Below, piece after piece: positions 1-10,812 of a stretch of DNA of 64,000 nucleotides (positions are counted from its first letter, which is position 1; every line of letters starts with the position of its first letter). Position numbers and translations under genes: made by a program. The notes beneath the pieces are model-generated. The model saw only the letters and a list, made by a program, of their open reading frames with translations. It was not told the origin of the DNA and made no database searches. Source of the DNA: Capronia americana (lineage: Eukaryota > Ascomycota > Eurotiomycetes > Chaetothyriales > Herpotrichiellaceae); the NCBI GenBank assembly GCA_016110215.1, contig JADWQD010000012.1:558001-622000 (forward strand). The letters run 5' to 3'.

Positions 1-1
1 A

Positions 2-2498
2 TGTAGGATTTATCGACATAAAAGGCTCCGGAACTACACCCTGGCAGCTCAACTTCTTCCTCTCATAAGAAGGACACTCGCTCTAACCATTAAGAACACG
101 TCTGGAGCTGGAGGCTGCTCTGTAGGGATAAGTCTATCCTTCTACCGGACAGTCAAAAGATCTGAATCAGAGTTATTCAAGCTATTCGATTGCTTTCCTG
201 GGAGACTGTCTAGGAAAGTCTACGCTAATATAACAAAGGTTTTCGGGCAAAGACAATTACTCTTTCTGCAAAGCTGTGACAGTGAGGCCAAGGACAGCCT
301 CGTTCAGTTTAGCTGTACACCGATGGAGATTGAAAAGGAAATCAACGGATTTGTGCAGAGTTTCAACAAGTTCCTGGAACTGGGTTGTATATGGGACAAA
401 GATGAGTACGGAAACACTTGTCTTCATGTAAGTCGTGCCGGAGAGTTTATCACTGCCGCTGAACGTATATCAAGGAACTTGTCTACTTGCCCGCTTACAT
501 TGGGTCGACATGCAGCCAAGCAGTCGAAAAACTGCAGTATCTGGTGAAAATGGTCATTGCACCGTACATCGATGCTCTAGAGCGAGCGACGTCAGGCTTT
601 TACCGTCCCTACGTTGCGCATAACATCTGGTACGAAGTTTGAATATGTTCGCACCTGCCCAGGCTGTATCTATGTGCATTCTCAAGCCTAACTATACTCT
701 AGGCAATGTGAGACGTGGACCGCTGTAGATACAGCCGTGGCTCTGGCAGTCGAGTTTCCGCAAGTATTTCCCAACATACCTTTTCACGAAGCGATAGAAG
801 AGCACCATTTCAGTGAACGTGGAAATACCACAAAGGACTTTTTTGACGGTTGTTCCCACTTCATGCTGGTCGGCTCTTTCACTATACCAGCCGGCAGAAA
901 TATTCTGAGATTACTTCGGCGCTATACAGATCTACTAGAATGGAAGTAACCTATTCAATCCTCGTTATTCAAAGGTTCCACGCTGACTTTTTGAAGACTT
1001 TGGCTATGGTGCACTGGAGAGGTCGCTATTGATACGCTCCGATGGTCAGTTGCAGAAGATCCTTCACTGTGATGAAATCGGGCACAAGGATCCCAAGAGG
1101 AAGGGCGGTCTTTGCCCTTTAGATTTCGCCCTTGGATGGCCGGCTGGTTTAAAATCACTTTTGGAATTTGGGCATGACCCGAAGCCTGCCCTTGAGCTCT
1201 CGATCTCTTTCGGCGATCTGGAGTCGACAAGAATCCTTCTCGGGGCCGAAGGCTTCTCTTTAGCAATGCATTCTTTAATTGTGCTCGGTGCATCTGCGAA
1301 TGAGAATCCGCAGATCCAGAAGTGTGTCATTGACGCTCTGAAGGCTAAGAGAGAGCAGCTCAGAACTATAGCATTGGAGAATTTGGCAGCAGAGGAACTG
1401 AAACTGTCAGATTTGCTTGGTCAAGAGCCTGTCCTCGACGCAAAGGCACTCGATGTCTGGATTGCGTTGCGAAGGAAAGGTGTTGTTGTTGGTGACGAGC
1501 TCTTTCCTGGAAGGTGCGTCACAGTTTTTGCGTGTCTGGACTCAGAGAGTCGACTCGACTTTGCGGAAGCGCTCTACAATGCTGGATTCGAATCGATTGA
1601 CGGTGCAGACAAGACTATTGGAACACCGCTCCTCCGCCTATTGAGTCCCACAAGCCTTGGGACCAAGAACAGTTACGACCTCATCGCATGGCTACTCAAG
1701 AAGCAAGCGAGTCCATATTTCAGCACCGGCGACTCATTCCCTACGATCCTCTTCTATTTCGCCATCCAGTACAACTCATTGCGACGTCACCAAAGGTTCT
1801 TAAGAGAAATCTTACCTCTGGCATCATCCGTCTGTAACCCAATGTGTACCGACAATTGTTCCTGCTACTGCTCCTCACTGGGTGGATGTCTAGCGGCACA
1901 TAAATTCTGGAGTTGCGACCCTTGCAGGTTGACCCACAAGGCCTGCCAGTCAGTAAGTCAAGCAGTTTTGAGTTTGCGACTCCAAGAGTGGCTCAGATAC
2001 TCGCAAATTGATGAAGCAGTGGCCTCGGTGTACTATGACGAGATGTGTCGGCTTGAGATATTTGAACGCCTAGGCCTAGCTCACACCTGCTGTACTGCGT
2101 TCGATACTTTCAATGTTAAGAGAAAGACCATGGATGAAGAGAAACAAAAGGAGCTGCATGACGAAGATGCCGTGCTGATTGAGCAGCTAGAACTCATCAT
2201 GCAAGAATATGGGCGACTCAAGAGCGGATATACGGGGACGCTATTGGAGTTTTGGGGCAAATGGTGGGCGAGAATTGACATGATTCTTCCAGAACTCAGT
2301 CCGCAGGAGCGTTGCCGGTGCAAAACACTAGATGGCAATTTTTTGCGGCGTGATGACATGTTCATCGGAGATATTGAAAAGAAAGTCCACGAATTGTCAG
2401 AACTGAGAGCCGCAACTGAAGAAAGCGCGCAGAGCCAAACGGGATACTATGGGTGGGAGTTTTCAGACGTCATCCGCTCGCATTTACGACGCTTGTAG
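2..2498 (+). CDS. Ankyrin-repeat-type fungal protein, 5' end outside the window
   Basis: Partial gene; the frame is already open at base 2. I read exons 2-427, 475-629, 703-945 and 1022-2498, joined in consistent phase. The first two introns have good donors (GTAAGT, GTACGA) and branch-like GCTGAAC/CCTAAC. The third acceptor, at 1021, is weak. Ankyrin-like stretches are DKDEYGNTCLH before the first intron and GGLCPLDFALGWPAGLKSLL followed by GDLESTRILL in the last exon. The long last exon has a Cys-rich patch (CNPMCTDNCSCYCSS) and a C-terminal segment ending in EFWGKWW..ID.ILPE. In my recollection that layout is common in large ascomycete ankyrin proteins of unknown role. The start and any N-terminal effector domain are missing. 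If the weak acceptor is wrong, the frame change near 950-1022 would instead be a frameshift. Confidence 0.6.
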
Positions 2499-4575
2499 GA
2501 CCATGTAGTTGTGTCACCCCCAAAGTGTCGAAGCGTCCAAAGTCCGTTCAGGTACTAGCTTTGTCTTTGCCATTCAACAGTCTTCGGTGTATATATGTTC
2601 TAAGTATAATTCACACAGGGTATGGGAAGAAAATGTCGACGTTGATACCTGGACAAGTAGTGCAGCTGTTAGTAGACAGAGAGCCTGAACTGGAGCCTAG
2701 ACGTAGAGGCCACCTTAAAGACGCTTCTGCCCCATATTTAAAGGTACTAGAGATAACCTCAAGATTACCAGGTCATACACGGTTTTCAAAACACGTCGAT
2801 GGGCGTTTCAAACTCTGGGATCGAAGATCGAAGATTGCGGTACAGCGACTTTCCCACCGCCGCATGAGCGACTAATCAACTCTACCTTGGTCACCTTTTC
2901 GCCAACGTCATACTGATTTGCGTGAATAAAGCAAACGTCATGGAGAGATACCACCAGGTCAGCCTGACGGCTCAGATTTACAGAACAGCTGTGGCTGTGA
3001 AAGTGTGGCAAGGTCCTGGTGACAACCTAAGTACTGAAGCATTTGGATATTTAACGAATATTCGATATTCTCCTCAACTAAGTGAGCCTACTATATAGTT
3101 GATGACTTGATGGGTTGTTTACGTGTCCGACGTTAGTTTAGGATAAGCTGAGCTTCGAAGCCTGCGGTGAGCGTGGCTGAGCCAAGGGAGGGAGCCTAAT
3201 CTGGCTCCCTTCTCCGGACTACCTTAGTACCTATACGGGTAGTCAGGCGTCCCCCATGACCCCTTTGAATCCATCATGTCCTCCGAATTGAGTCACATTA
3301 GAACGCTCCTCAATTTTCCACCGTGTTCGGAACAATCATTGCATCGCCAGGCTTAGTATTGGACATAGCTCAGGTCCCTCTATTCACTGTCTTTGAGTTT
3401 CAGACTTTCCTGTTCATAACGCAGGATTTGGAAACGATGGGAACGGCAGATTGGGAGATCCTCGGTGCTCACCAGTACCGGAGCCTTCTCGACAAGATCC
3501 CAATCTAGCGGCGTCAGGGGAGAGATGAAAAGGAGATCGAGAATCAACCACAATGGTCTGGATGTCCTCCGTGGATCTGGTATCCTTACAGAGACAGGAC
3601 TTGGTGGCACAGAGAAAAGACGACACTCCAGCGGTAGTACAGAAATTGGCTTCTGGGGAATTCAGTATTCAGCTCATACGAGGGCCCCTTTTCTTTCAGC
3701 AATCGAGCAGCAATTGCTCATCAAGACGCAGGACTGACATGTCGCTTGTACACATTCTGCGGAACAGGTCGAACTGTTAGCCCTCTCCATGACTTGCCGA
3801 TCATTCTGCAAGCAAGTCTCTCAGAGCTCCGTTGCCAGGCCCTTTTCAAAACCAAATACATTGACGCAGCAATCGGCTTCAATATCATTCTCGTGGGACC
3901 ACCATCCAAGAAACCTCCTCGCTGGTGAGCCTACTCTCACATCGCTCTCGTCAAGACAAATTTTTGGGAATTATAATGGTATACGTCAACTGCGTTGCGT
4001 ATGACTACCAGTGCGCGCGCACGCAGAAGTTAGGTTAGTGGATTCCGATAAATCGTTCTGAGGCGTGCCCTAATTCCACAACTCGCCCTTGACCGAAAGC
4101 GATAGCAGTGGTGAAGGAAGTACTCTCATCCCGATTCGTGTCTCCATCCTAATTATGGTACAGACATTACAACCCAAGGTTCACTTCGAATTCCAGCTCT
4201 ATATTCACGAACCATGCGATTTCATGTCCAGGCCACGGCGAGTCGTGTGTGTGTGCCACATAGCCTGCTTCAGCCGGCGGAAGAAGACCGCGGCCATCCG
4301 GGATCGAGCGAGCAGCTGGACCAATTACTAGCGACATCCCCAAGAGACGTTCCAACTAGTTTTGGTGGCTGTTTACTCAGAGATGGCCTTTAAGTTACGG
4401 CAGAGAGTGGACACTGGGTGGGTAATTTGCTTGAGCCGGCGTCTCTGCTACAGATGCGGTGCAGTGCGGGCAATATATAATGGAGATGCTGGAGAATGTG
4501 GAGCAATACCGGAGACCTTCGAGAATGCTGAGCAACAATAGAGACGCTCGAGCATGTCCAGGGAAGTCACACATG

Positions 4576-4626
<51 letters not shown>

Positions 4627-5031
4627 TGAGCGAGAGAGAGAGGGACAGAGAGAGAGAGTGAGAGAGAGAAGGAGAGAGAGAAAAGATAAANNNNNNNNNN
4701 CACACATCCACACAAAAACCCACACATTTATTCAGCGAGTTAGTCTTATAGCTCGGGGGGGAGGGAGAGAGGGAGGGAGAGAGGGAGAGAGGGAGAGAGA
4801 GAGGGAGAGAGAGTATCGATCATGATTCGATTCACGCCAGTGGCCTAGACACTATCTGCCCAGCGTACGCTATATGTGATTAGTAACTACGAGGTACTTA
4901 AGCGAGCCTATCTACTTTTGATCCTATCCTTCCAAGAAAGAGAAGAACAGGAAACAAAGAAATAGGATCAAAATCTATATCATGTCATGTCATGCCATAT
5001 CGTACCATATCATATCACGTCACCGTCACCG
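2499..5031. other. Intergenic region with no supported gene
   Basis: I find no gene model here. The short open frames have no domain signature and no convincing splice partners. The right part carries CA/GA microsatellites around an assembly gap. It ends in degenerate ATCATGTC/CACCGT short repeats at about 4980-5035, just downstream of the minus-strand regulator-like gene. Confidence 0.6.
4574..4812. repeat. CA/GA microsatellites flanking a 10-N assembly gap
   Basis: A (CA)n run at about 4574-4592 passes directly into (GA)n with GGGAGTGAG interruptions up to 4690. Bases 4691-4700 are N. After the gap come CACACATCCACAC and, at about 4757-4812, a purine-only run built of GGGAGA units. The true length between the two sides is unknown, because such runs collapse in short-read assembly. 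Confidence 0.9.
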
Positions 5032-6597
5032 TCACTCCCCAAGCAACTCCTTAGTGACGACCGCTTGCATCTCGCCAGGTGTCCAAAAGTCCGTGTCGAG
5101 CGATACAGCGGACTCGACGAACGCGAGGAGACTCAACCTCACCATTTCCCTGGTCGCGTCCGACAGCCGCACCTCGACGCTCAACAGGCGCGACAGGAGA
5201 GCCATCTGCTCGGGATCCGCCCAGCCTTTCATATCGGGCGCCATGCCGATCGCGTACAGAAGGTAGGACGGCCCGCTGTCGAGCTCGACGTCGCAGCGGT
5301 CGAACTTGCGTCGCAGCGCCCAGTACTGGTAGGCCAGTTCCTCGGCGGAAGCGCCCTGGAGGTCGAAGAGCACGATGTGGAGGAGCAGGATCGGCATGAT
5401 CGGCCGGACGATGTTGGGCTTGTTGGTGCATAGAGTGCGGTACGCGGGTGTGTCCGGCAGGAATAGGCTGAGAGGGTGGAGGTCGGTCGTCGTCGTTGGC
5501 GGGTGGCGGCGTCTGTAGATGGCCGTGGTGTGGAAATTTTGGTACGCGCCAATGAACTCGAGGGTGCAGAAGTGATTCCATTGAGATTGGGTCAGGTCTG
5601 ACCCTGCGAGTGGCAGCAGCATCGGTGGTTTCGATCCGTCGTCGTCGTTCAGGAGGGACGTTTTCAGGTGGACGGAGAACCGGGTCTTCATGGCGGAGAT
5701 CTGTCCGTTCGACAACATATCTTCCCTGTCGACAGGTCAGCGTGTTGTTGGTGGTTGTGGCTGTGTCAGACGTTCAACTTGAACAAACTTCTGCCGAAGA
5801 GTCAAGAGTGTGTGTGTGCTCCTTCAAACTCACCATGTCATTTCCCACACCAAGGCAGGCGAGTAATGCGCGACGTCCCAGCCGTGGCGGCGGTCTAGCG
5901 CGGCTCGTAGACCACGGCAATGCAGATTGAAAGAGTTCCGCGCCTGGTCTTTCGTCACGTCGGAGCTCTCTCTGATCACCGATTCTGTGGCGCAGATGCA
6001 AGCCATAGCCTGGAGGAGCCCGTCGCTGGGACTGGCGGCTTCGGCCTCCAGCCTGGTGCGGTAGCTTTGCAGGGTTTTCAGGTAGCAATTCTCTGCAAAG
6101 ATCCTCTCTGATTGCGTCGGCGCCTCGATCAGCGCGCGGCTCATCGCTGCAAAGTGCACGGCGACGGCCAGCATGAGGGGGTTTCCTTGCATCACCGGCC
6201 AGTGCATATCGCGTGGCGGGAACCATGTCTGCTGACGACGTCTTCCGAGGTGAGGAATACAGCCCCCCACGACTATGATTCAGGTCAGCCTTCTCCCCAA
6301 CGAAGCACCGACTATTAACACCATCGTACAATGAGAGACCATTATGCCTTCCGTTCGGTCCAGGTCAGCAGCTAACGTTTTGAAGGGGTCAAAATGGCCT
6401 TGTAGAAGATTCTGTGCGTCTGCCAACGGAACCAATTGTTGTTCTGTCGAGATCACAATCGCAGTTTCTTCAGGTCTGCCATTCTTTGCGCGCTTCTGCC
6501 GCTGCTGCCCGGGTTTTCGATTGCGCAGGACGAACGAGCGTACTTTCCCCGAATAGTGCGACCCCTGGCCAGGCAAAAACACATAGTGGGCGCTCAT
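5032..6597 (-). CDS. Fungal_trans_2 (DUF3468)-type transcription-factor-like protein
   Basis: Model of 454 aa in three exons: 6597-6322, 6228-5834 and 5725-5032 (complement). The second intron is clear (GTGAGT donor, GACAG acceptor, phase 2). The first donor (GTGTTA) is weaker but gives a phase-consistent join. The N-terminus (FLPGQGSHYSGKVRSFVLRN, then a QRQKRAKN basic patch) has the layout typical of this family: a short F-x-F segment, then a basic RSH/VR region. The rest is an alpha-helical region with PPRDMHWPVMQGNPLMLAVA early on. No zinc cluster is present. Such proteins are presumed nuclear regulators. The 3' half (EELAYQYWALRRKFDRCDVEL) is well formed. Targets are unknown, and gene order suggests no link to the sugar cluster. 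Confidence 0.65.
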
Positions 6598-8157
6598 GGC
6601 TTCCGCACGCGATTCTCCAGGTGGGACCTCCCAAGCAGCGGTCGTTCAAATAACGCGGTATAGAGCGTAAAATCGCCAGCTCATCCCAGCGATCTTCTCA
6701 CGGACGACAAGCGGGTGTGCTTTTTGGCAGTGGCGCTGATCGATATACCGGTGAGCCAACCCCGCTTTTGCCGGCCGGAGGGGGCGTCCGCAGGCGACAT
6801 CCCCAAACGCTTGCAGCAGGCTTGTGTCCTGTGGGTTTAGATTCAGTCAGCGACGCAGGATTCACCCCGGACATCAAAGTGCCAGAGCTGCAGTTCAGAT
6901 TATGTCAGCCCATACCAAGAAAGGTGAACGGGAGCGGAGTCTCTGCTGGTCGACGTGAGAGAGCGTGCGATCCCCGTGCTGTCCTTGATCGGAAGTCCAA
7001 GGCTAACAAGCCCCGGGGTAACGAATGGGTCGTCCATTCGTATTCTGCCTGTGATTCGGATTGGATGGCACGAGCTCTTTCGTGGGTGAAGCGCAGCGGT
7101 CAGGCTGCTTGACTAAGTAGCATGGTTAGCCCGTCGCGTTAGGCACTCCGTCGCATGGCCTGTTTGGAAGCCTGATTCGGCGGTCGGTTTTCCTCTCGCG
7201 GTATGGTGAAGACGCAGGAGTCTGAGCGTGCCAATTGTAAGTGAGACGCGTCAGCAACCATCGTCCGCCAGCCATGTTGAATGTCTTTCTCCCCATGTCC
7301 AGTCGAGAGCACTCTCGCTTGCGAGCCATCTCCATCGGCAGGCTGGACTGGCGCATACCAAGCGGCATTCGAATTCCATTCAAGACTGAAGACACGGCGG
7401 CTTTCATGACAAAGCAGAGTAGGAGCGCCGCATCCAGTAGACCCGGGGGTAGAAACGCCAGCGATGTTCTTGGAATCCCGTATCACAGACCGAGGGTTGA
7501 GAGCTGGGCTGCATCATGCCTCGCGTAGGGCTAATTCTCGAGAATGTTTCCGAGACGCCTCGACAAAGTCGAGATTGTATGGAACTTCTTCTGGGGCTTC
7601 GTCAGTGATAATGTGGTTGACCGTAAAGCCTGGCCCTGATAGGGGGAGCGTTCGTCGATCCATACCATGCAAGGCCGATCTGGGTGCTGGGCCAGGCGCC
7701 TAGTCGTTGTGTAAAGGAAGGGGACGCACTCGATCCAGCAGCTCACGTCAGTACGTGCCTTCCTCTGATCACGGATCACGGATCACGGCTGCTCAAGTGC
7801 GTGGAGGACATCTCTGGTGACCTGGGATCCGGGACGATCTAATATAACATCCAGTGCTCATGACGTTAGAGACCAAGCAGCGCCGGTCCTGCTTGGCTGA
7901 TGGCAGGCCACCTGGCCCATGCTCAGTTTCCTATTCCGGGCAATCCTTTTGATCCGACCATTCCACATCGAGGCAATCCTTCTTCGCGTTTACATTGACG
8001 GCAATGTTGACACGGCTGCCAAGGTCAGCCCTCCATCACCCTGATCGGGCCATTAGGCCATTGTCTCTGGGGAATACAAAAACAACGACACAGTCGCAAG
8101 GGTTGATTGAGAAATGGATTGTCCATCTGGGGAATATCTCTCTCCTTTGCCACCACA
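6598..8157. other. Intergenic region
   Basis: No supported gene. Several 80-130 codon open frames overlap on both strands without domain features or codon regularity. A short GGATCACGGATCACGG direct repeat lies at about 7768-7790. The right part is the promoter and 5' leader of the bZIP gene. Confidence 0.5.
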
Positions 8158-8945
8158 ATGTCGTCCACAACATCGCACAGGCAGCTGCATTTGATCCGTT
8201 CCGCCACTGGAACCTATAAGCAGCTACATTATGATAGTAGAGTCTACCAGCAAGACGTCTCGAGTCCTCTGGCGTTGGTGGGACATGCATCGAGCTATGA
8301 CACATCGTCTTCGACACCAAGCACACCAACCTCAACCTGGACGAACAGTCCTTCGCTGGTTGACACGCAATACGCAGCCGCCGCCGACCACGCATGCTTG
8401 GAGGAACAACTGCATTGGGAAGACGACTCGGTGCAGGACTTCTTGGTATGAAAGACCCCCGTGGAACTGCAAGTCGCAATTAGCTTATCGCAGCGCTCAG
8501 GAGACGACGTCCTCCCTTTCTGACAGCAATCAAGTCATGATTCCTGGCCTGTACGAGTCGACGGGATGGAGCCCCGTTCACGGCCCGACCACCCCGTATG
8601 GCCAACCAGACCAGAGCCGGTTGGTGGATTTTGACGTGTTGCTCGTGAGCGGCTCCAAGCCTCGAACCCCAGAAGCGATCGAGAAGCGGAAACGGCAAAA
8701 TCGAAAAGCGTCAGTGTCCTCCTGCCCCGGTTGCCATCTCCATCGAAAGCGAACTGACATTAATATCTAGACAACAAGCCTACCGTGCTCGTCGCGAAGC
8801 ACAAGTCAGAAGGCTTGCCGACAATCTCAATGACCTGCTGCACCGCTGCACTCAGGACAGGCTGGAACAGGACCGCTTACGTCAAAGTCTCGCGAAACTC
8901 AAACACGAAAACGAGACGCTGAAACGGCTGTTGAGGCCTGGATAG
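8158..8945 (+). CDS. Small Yap-like bZIP transcription factor
   Basis: Model of 223 aa: exons 8158-8445, 8501-8709 and 8771-8945, phases 0 and 2, with an ATG in good context (CACAATG). The second intron (GTCAGT...ATCTAG) falls inside the basic region, and splicing recreates KRKRQNRKAQQAYRARREAQ at about residues 157-176. This carries N-x-x-A-Q-x-x-Y-R-x-R, close to the fungal Pap1/Yap signature (usual N-x-x-A-Q-x-x-F-R), with Y for F. A coiled coil follows with LADNLNDLL, RLEQDRLRQSLAKL and ETLKRLL. The first 150 residues are Ser/Thr/Gln-rich, probably an activation region. I see no paired Cys-rich redox domain of the Yap1 type, so it is not a full-length Yap1 orthologue. A nuclear DNA-binding dimer is expected. 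Targets are unknown. Confidence 0.82.
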
Positions 8946-10812
8946 GATGAATGACACCGGACCTTGAGACTGCTGTGTAGTCGTGTAATTGTGCGAATCA
9001 TGTAATATATGTCGACCAGCCTGAACCTGGTGAGCGAGGGTCCAAAGGCAAAACAGGGAAGAGGCTGGAATTGTTGTGGTGGAGTTGAACACCATTTGTA
9101 TTCTAGTGTTCGCTCCTGGGAGCTCGGGTGTGTAAGCCCATGTAGGAACAACCCATGTCGTCAATCGAACAGAACATCGTTGTCGACCGTAAGCTTCCAA
9201 TAGCCACCTCCTACAAGTTGTCTCAGCACGCATAAGAGGGACCATTTCGTTCCCTCAGCTCAAAAGCAAGACACAGCAGTACTCACATCGCCATATTCCA
9301 GGATCGGACTTCCAAAGAACCATCATAGATGATTCCAGGATTGATTGGACGTCAAGATGCTGGGCATCCGTCTAATGTCCGCGAAGAAACCCAGCCTAGC
9401 CGATCTACCGGGCGCCGACCAATGACAACAAGGGCGACGTACGCCGGAACAGCATGCGTGACATACTTACCAACCTGGAGGTGGGCCGCCCCTCCGTACG
9501 AGTACAAGTACAGTGCATCTGCGGTGTGGTTAGTGCACCTTGCAGCGTGGCGTCCACGTGAGATCGTAGTTCTTGACCAACGGCGCCACGGCATCGGTAG
9601 ACTGATCCGATCACGCTCTCGCTAAGTACTGTACGTAAGCCGGTGGACCCCAAGCCCATACGCAGCTTTGATCGTAAGGAGCGAATTTGGTGGCAGTGGC
9701 GTGACATTATTGGCGAGGCGTGGGAATGAATCCATGTCCCCTAGTGCCAGGCTCGCCGGGGTTGTCTGCTATCAAACGTCGACTTTCATTGTGCTGGGTT
9801 GAGCAACCCGTCCGTCCTCGGAGGTCGCGCTATTCAAGATGGATTTGTACACAGTCGCCATGGTTGGTTCCAAGCCACAGTATTTTTCGACAACCAGCCC
9901 CAGAAATTGAAGGCGCAGCGATCCATTTTGCTCCGGTTCGCACGAGTTGGCCGCGTGGAGTTGGCCAGCGACTTTGAATGCCAAACAGACCTATCTGTGT
10001 CCCGTGTCCCGTGTCCCGCTACTCACCTGCGCCTTCATAAGACGAGTCAGTTTATTCAATATCGATATCGATATCGATATTGTCACGGTTCGCCACCGCA
10101 ACCACGCACGTGACTGCGCATTATTATTTCATAGGACCTCAGGTGTTCACAGACGAACATCTTCGTCTTATCTTTCATATCATAATACAACGTTACCAGT
10201 TGAACCTGTACTCAGCTCTGACGCGCCGTGATAGATATCGATACCTAGGTAAGCTTTGGCTAAACCATTAGAGTCGTGTGGTATTGTGCCTAGACTGCCC
10301 AACAGATTTCCATGCCACGGCCATGCTTGTCATAGTAATCATATGGATGGATGGATCATCCGGTTGGGAAAGAGCTGCGAAGTTGGCGATGCCACTCGTA
10401 CCAGCGACTTTTAAAATGACTTACTTGCACTTTAAAGGGCAGGATTCCCGAACTTCAACCTCGCTGACTAGCCCAATTTAAGCTTGGCCCTTACTTAGAC
10501 TATGGTTTGTACAGCGTATGCGATTGGTCCCTTATCCCTAGCGAATCATCTCTAATTACCATCTCGGGAGGAGTACCAGGACTTTCCCATAACACGGCTA
10601 CCTAATCCGTGGCGGGGCTAATAGTTGGCCTGATTTCTTATTTGTACTAGACACGTACCTCCTTTCTCCATCGCGTCGGCATGTAGAGAACAAATACATA
10701 GGCATTCCCATGATTTCCGCATCCCGGTCTCCTCTCATCCGCGCAGCCAGGCTAAGTTGGAATGCAGTTCGGCCCTCAACGCAAATCTACACACGCACAT
10801 ACATACATAGCC
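8946..10812. other. Intergenic region between bZIP and GH95 genes
   Basis: No supported gene. It lies downstream of both flanking genes, which converge here. It contains a perfect 26-bp palindrome at 10057-10082. A GGCTAAA (consensus XlnR-type site) occurs at about 10258-10264, but that is downstream of the GH95 stop, so a promoter role is unlikely. Confidence 0.5.
10057..10082. repeat. Perfect 26-bp palindrome of ATATCG units
   Basis: The sequence starts CAATATCGATATC and the second half is its exact reverse complement. It consists of three overlapping ATCGAT hexamers. It could form a hairpin or be a simple hexanucleotide repeat. Confidence 0.9.

Noticed and set aside
945..1022. Frameshift in the ankyrin-type gene
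   Set aside because: A GTAACC donor at 946 with an AG acceptor at 1020-1021 keeps the phase, so a frameshift is not required, though the acceptor is weak.
10258..10264. GGCTAAA as an XlnR-type promoter site
   Set aside because: It lies downstream of both converging genes, so it has no plausible promoter to serve.
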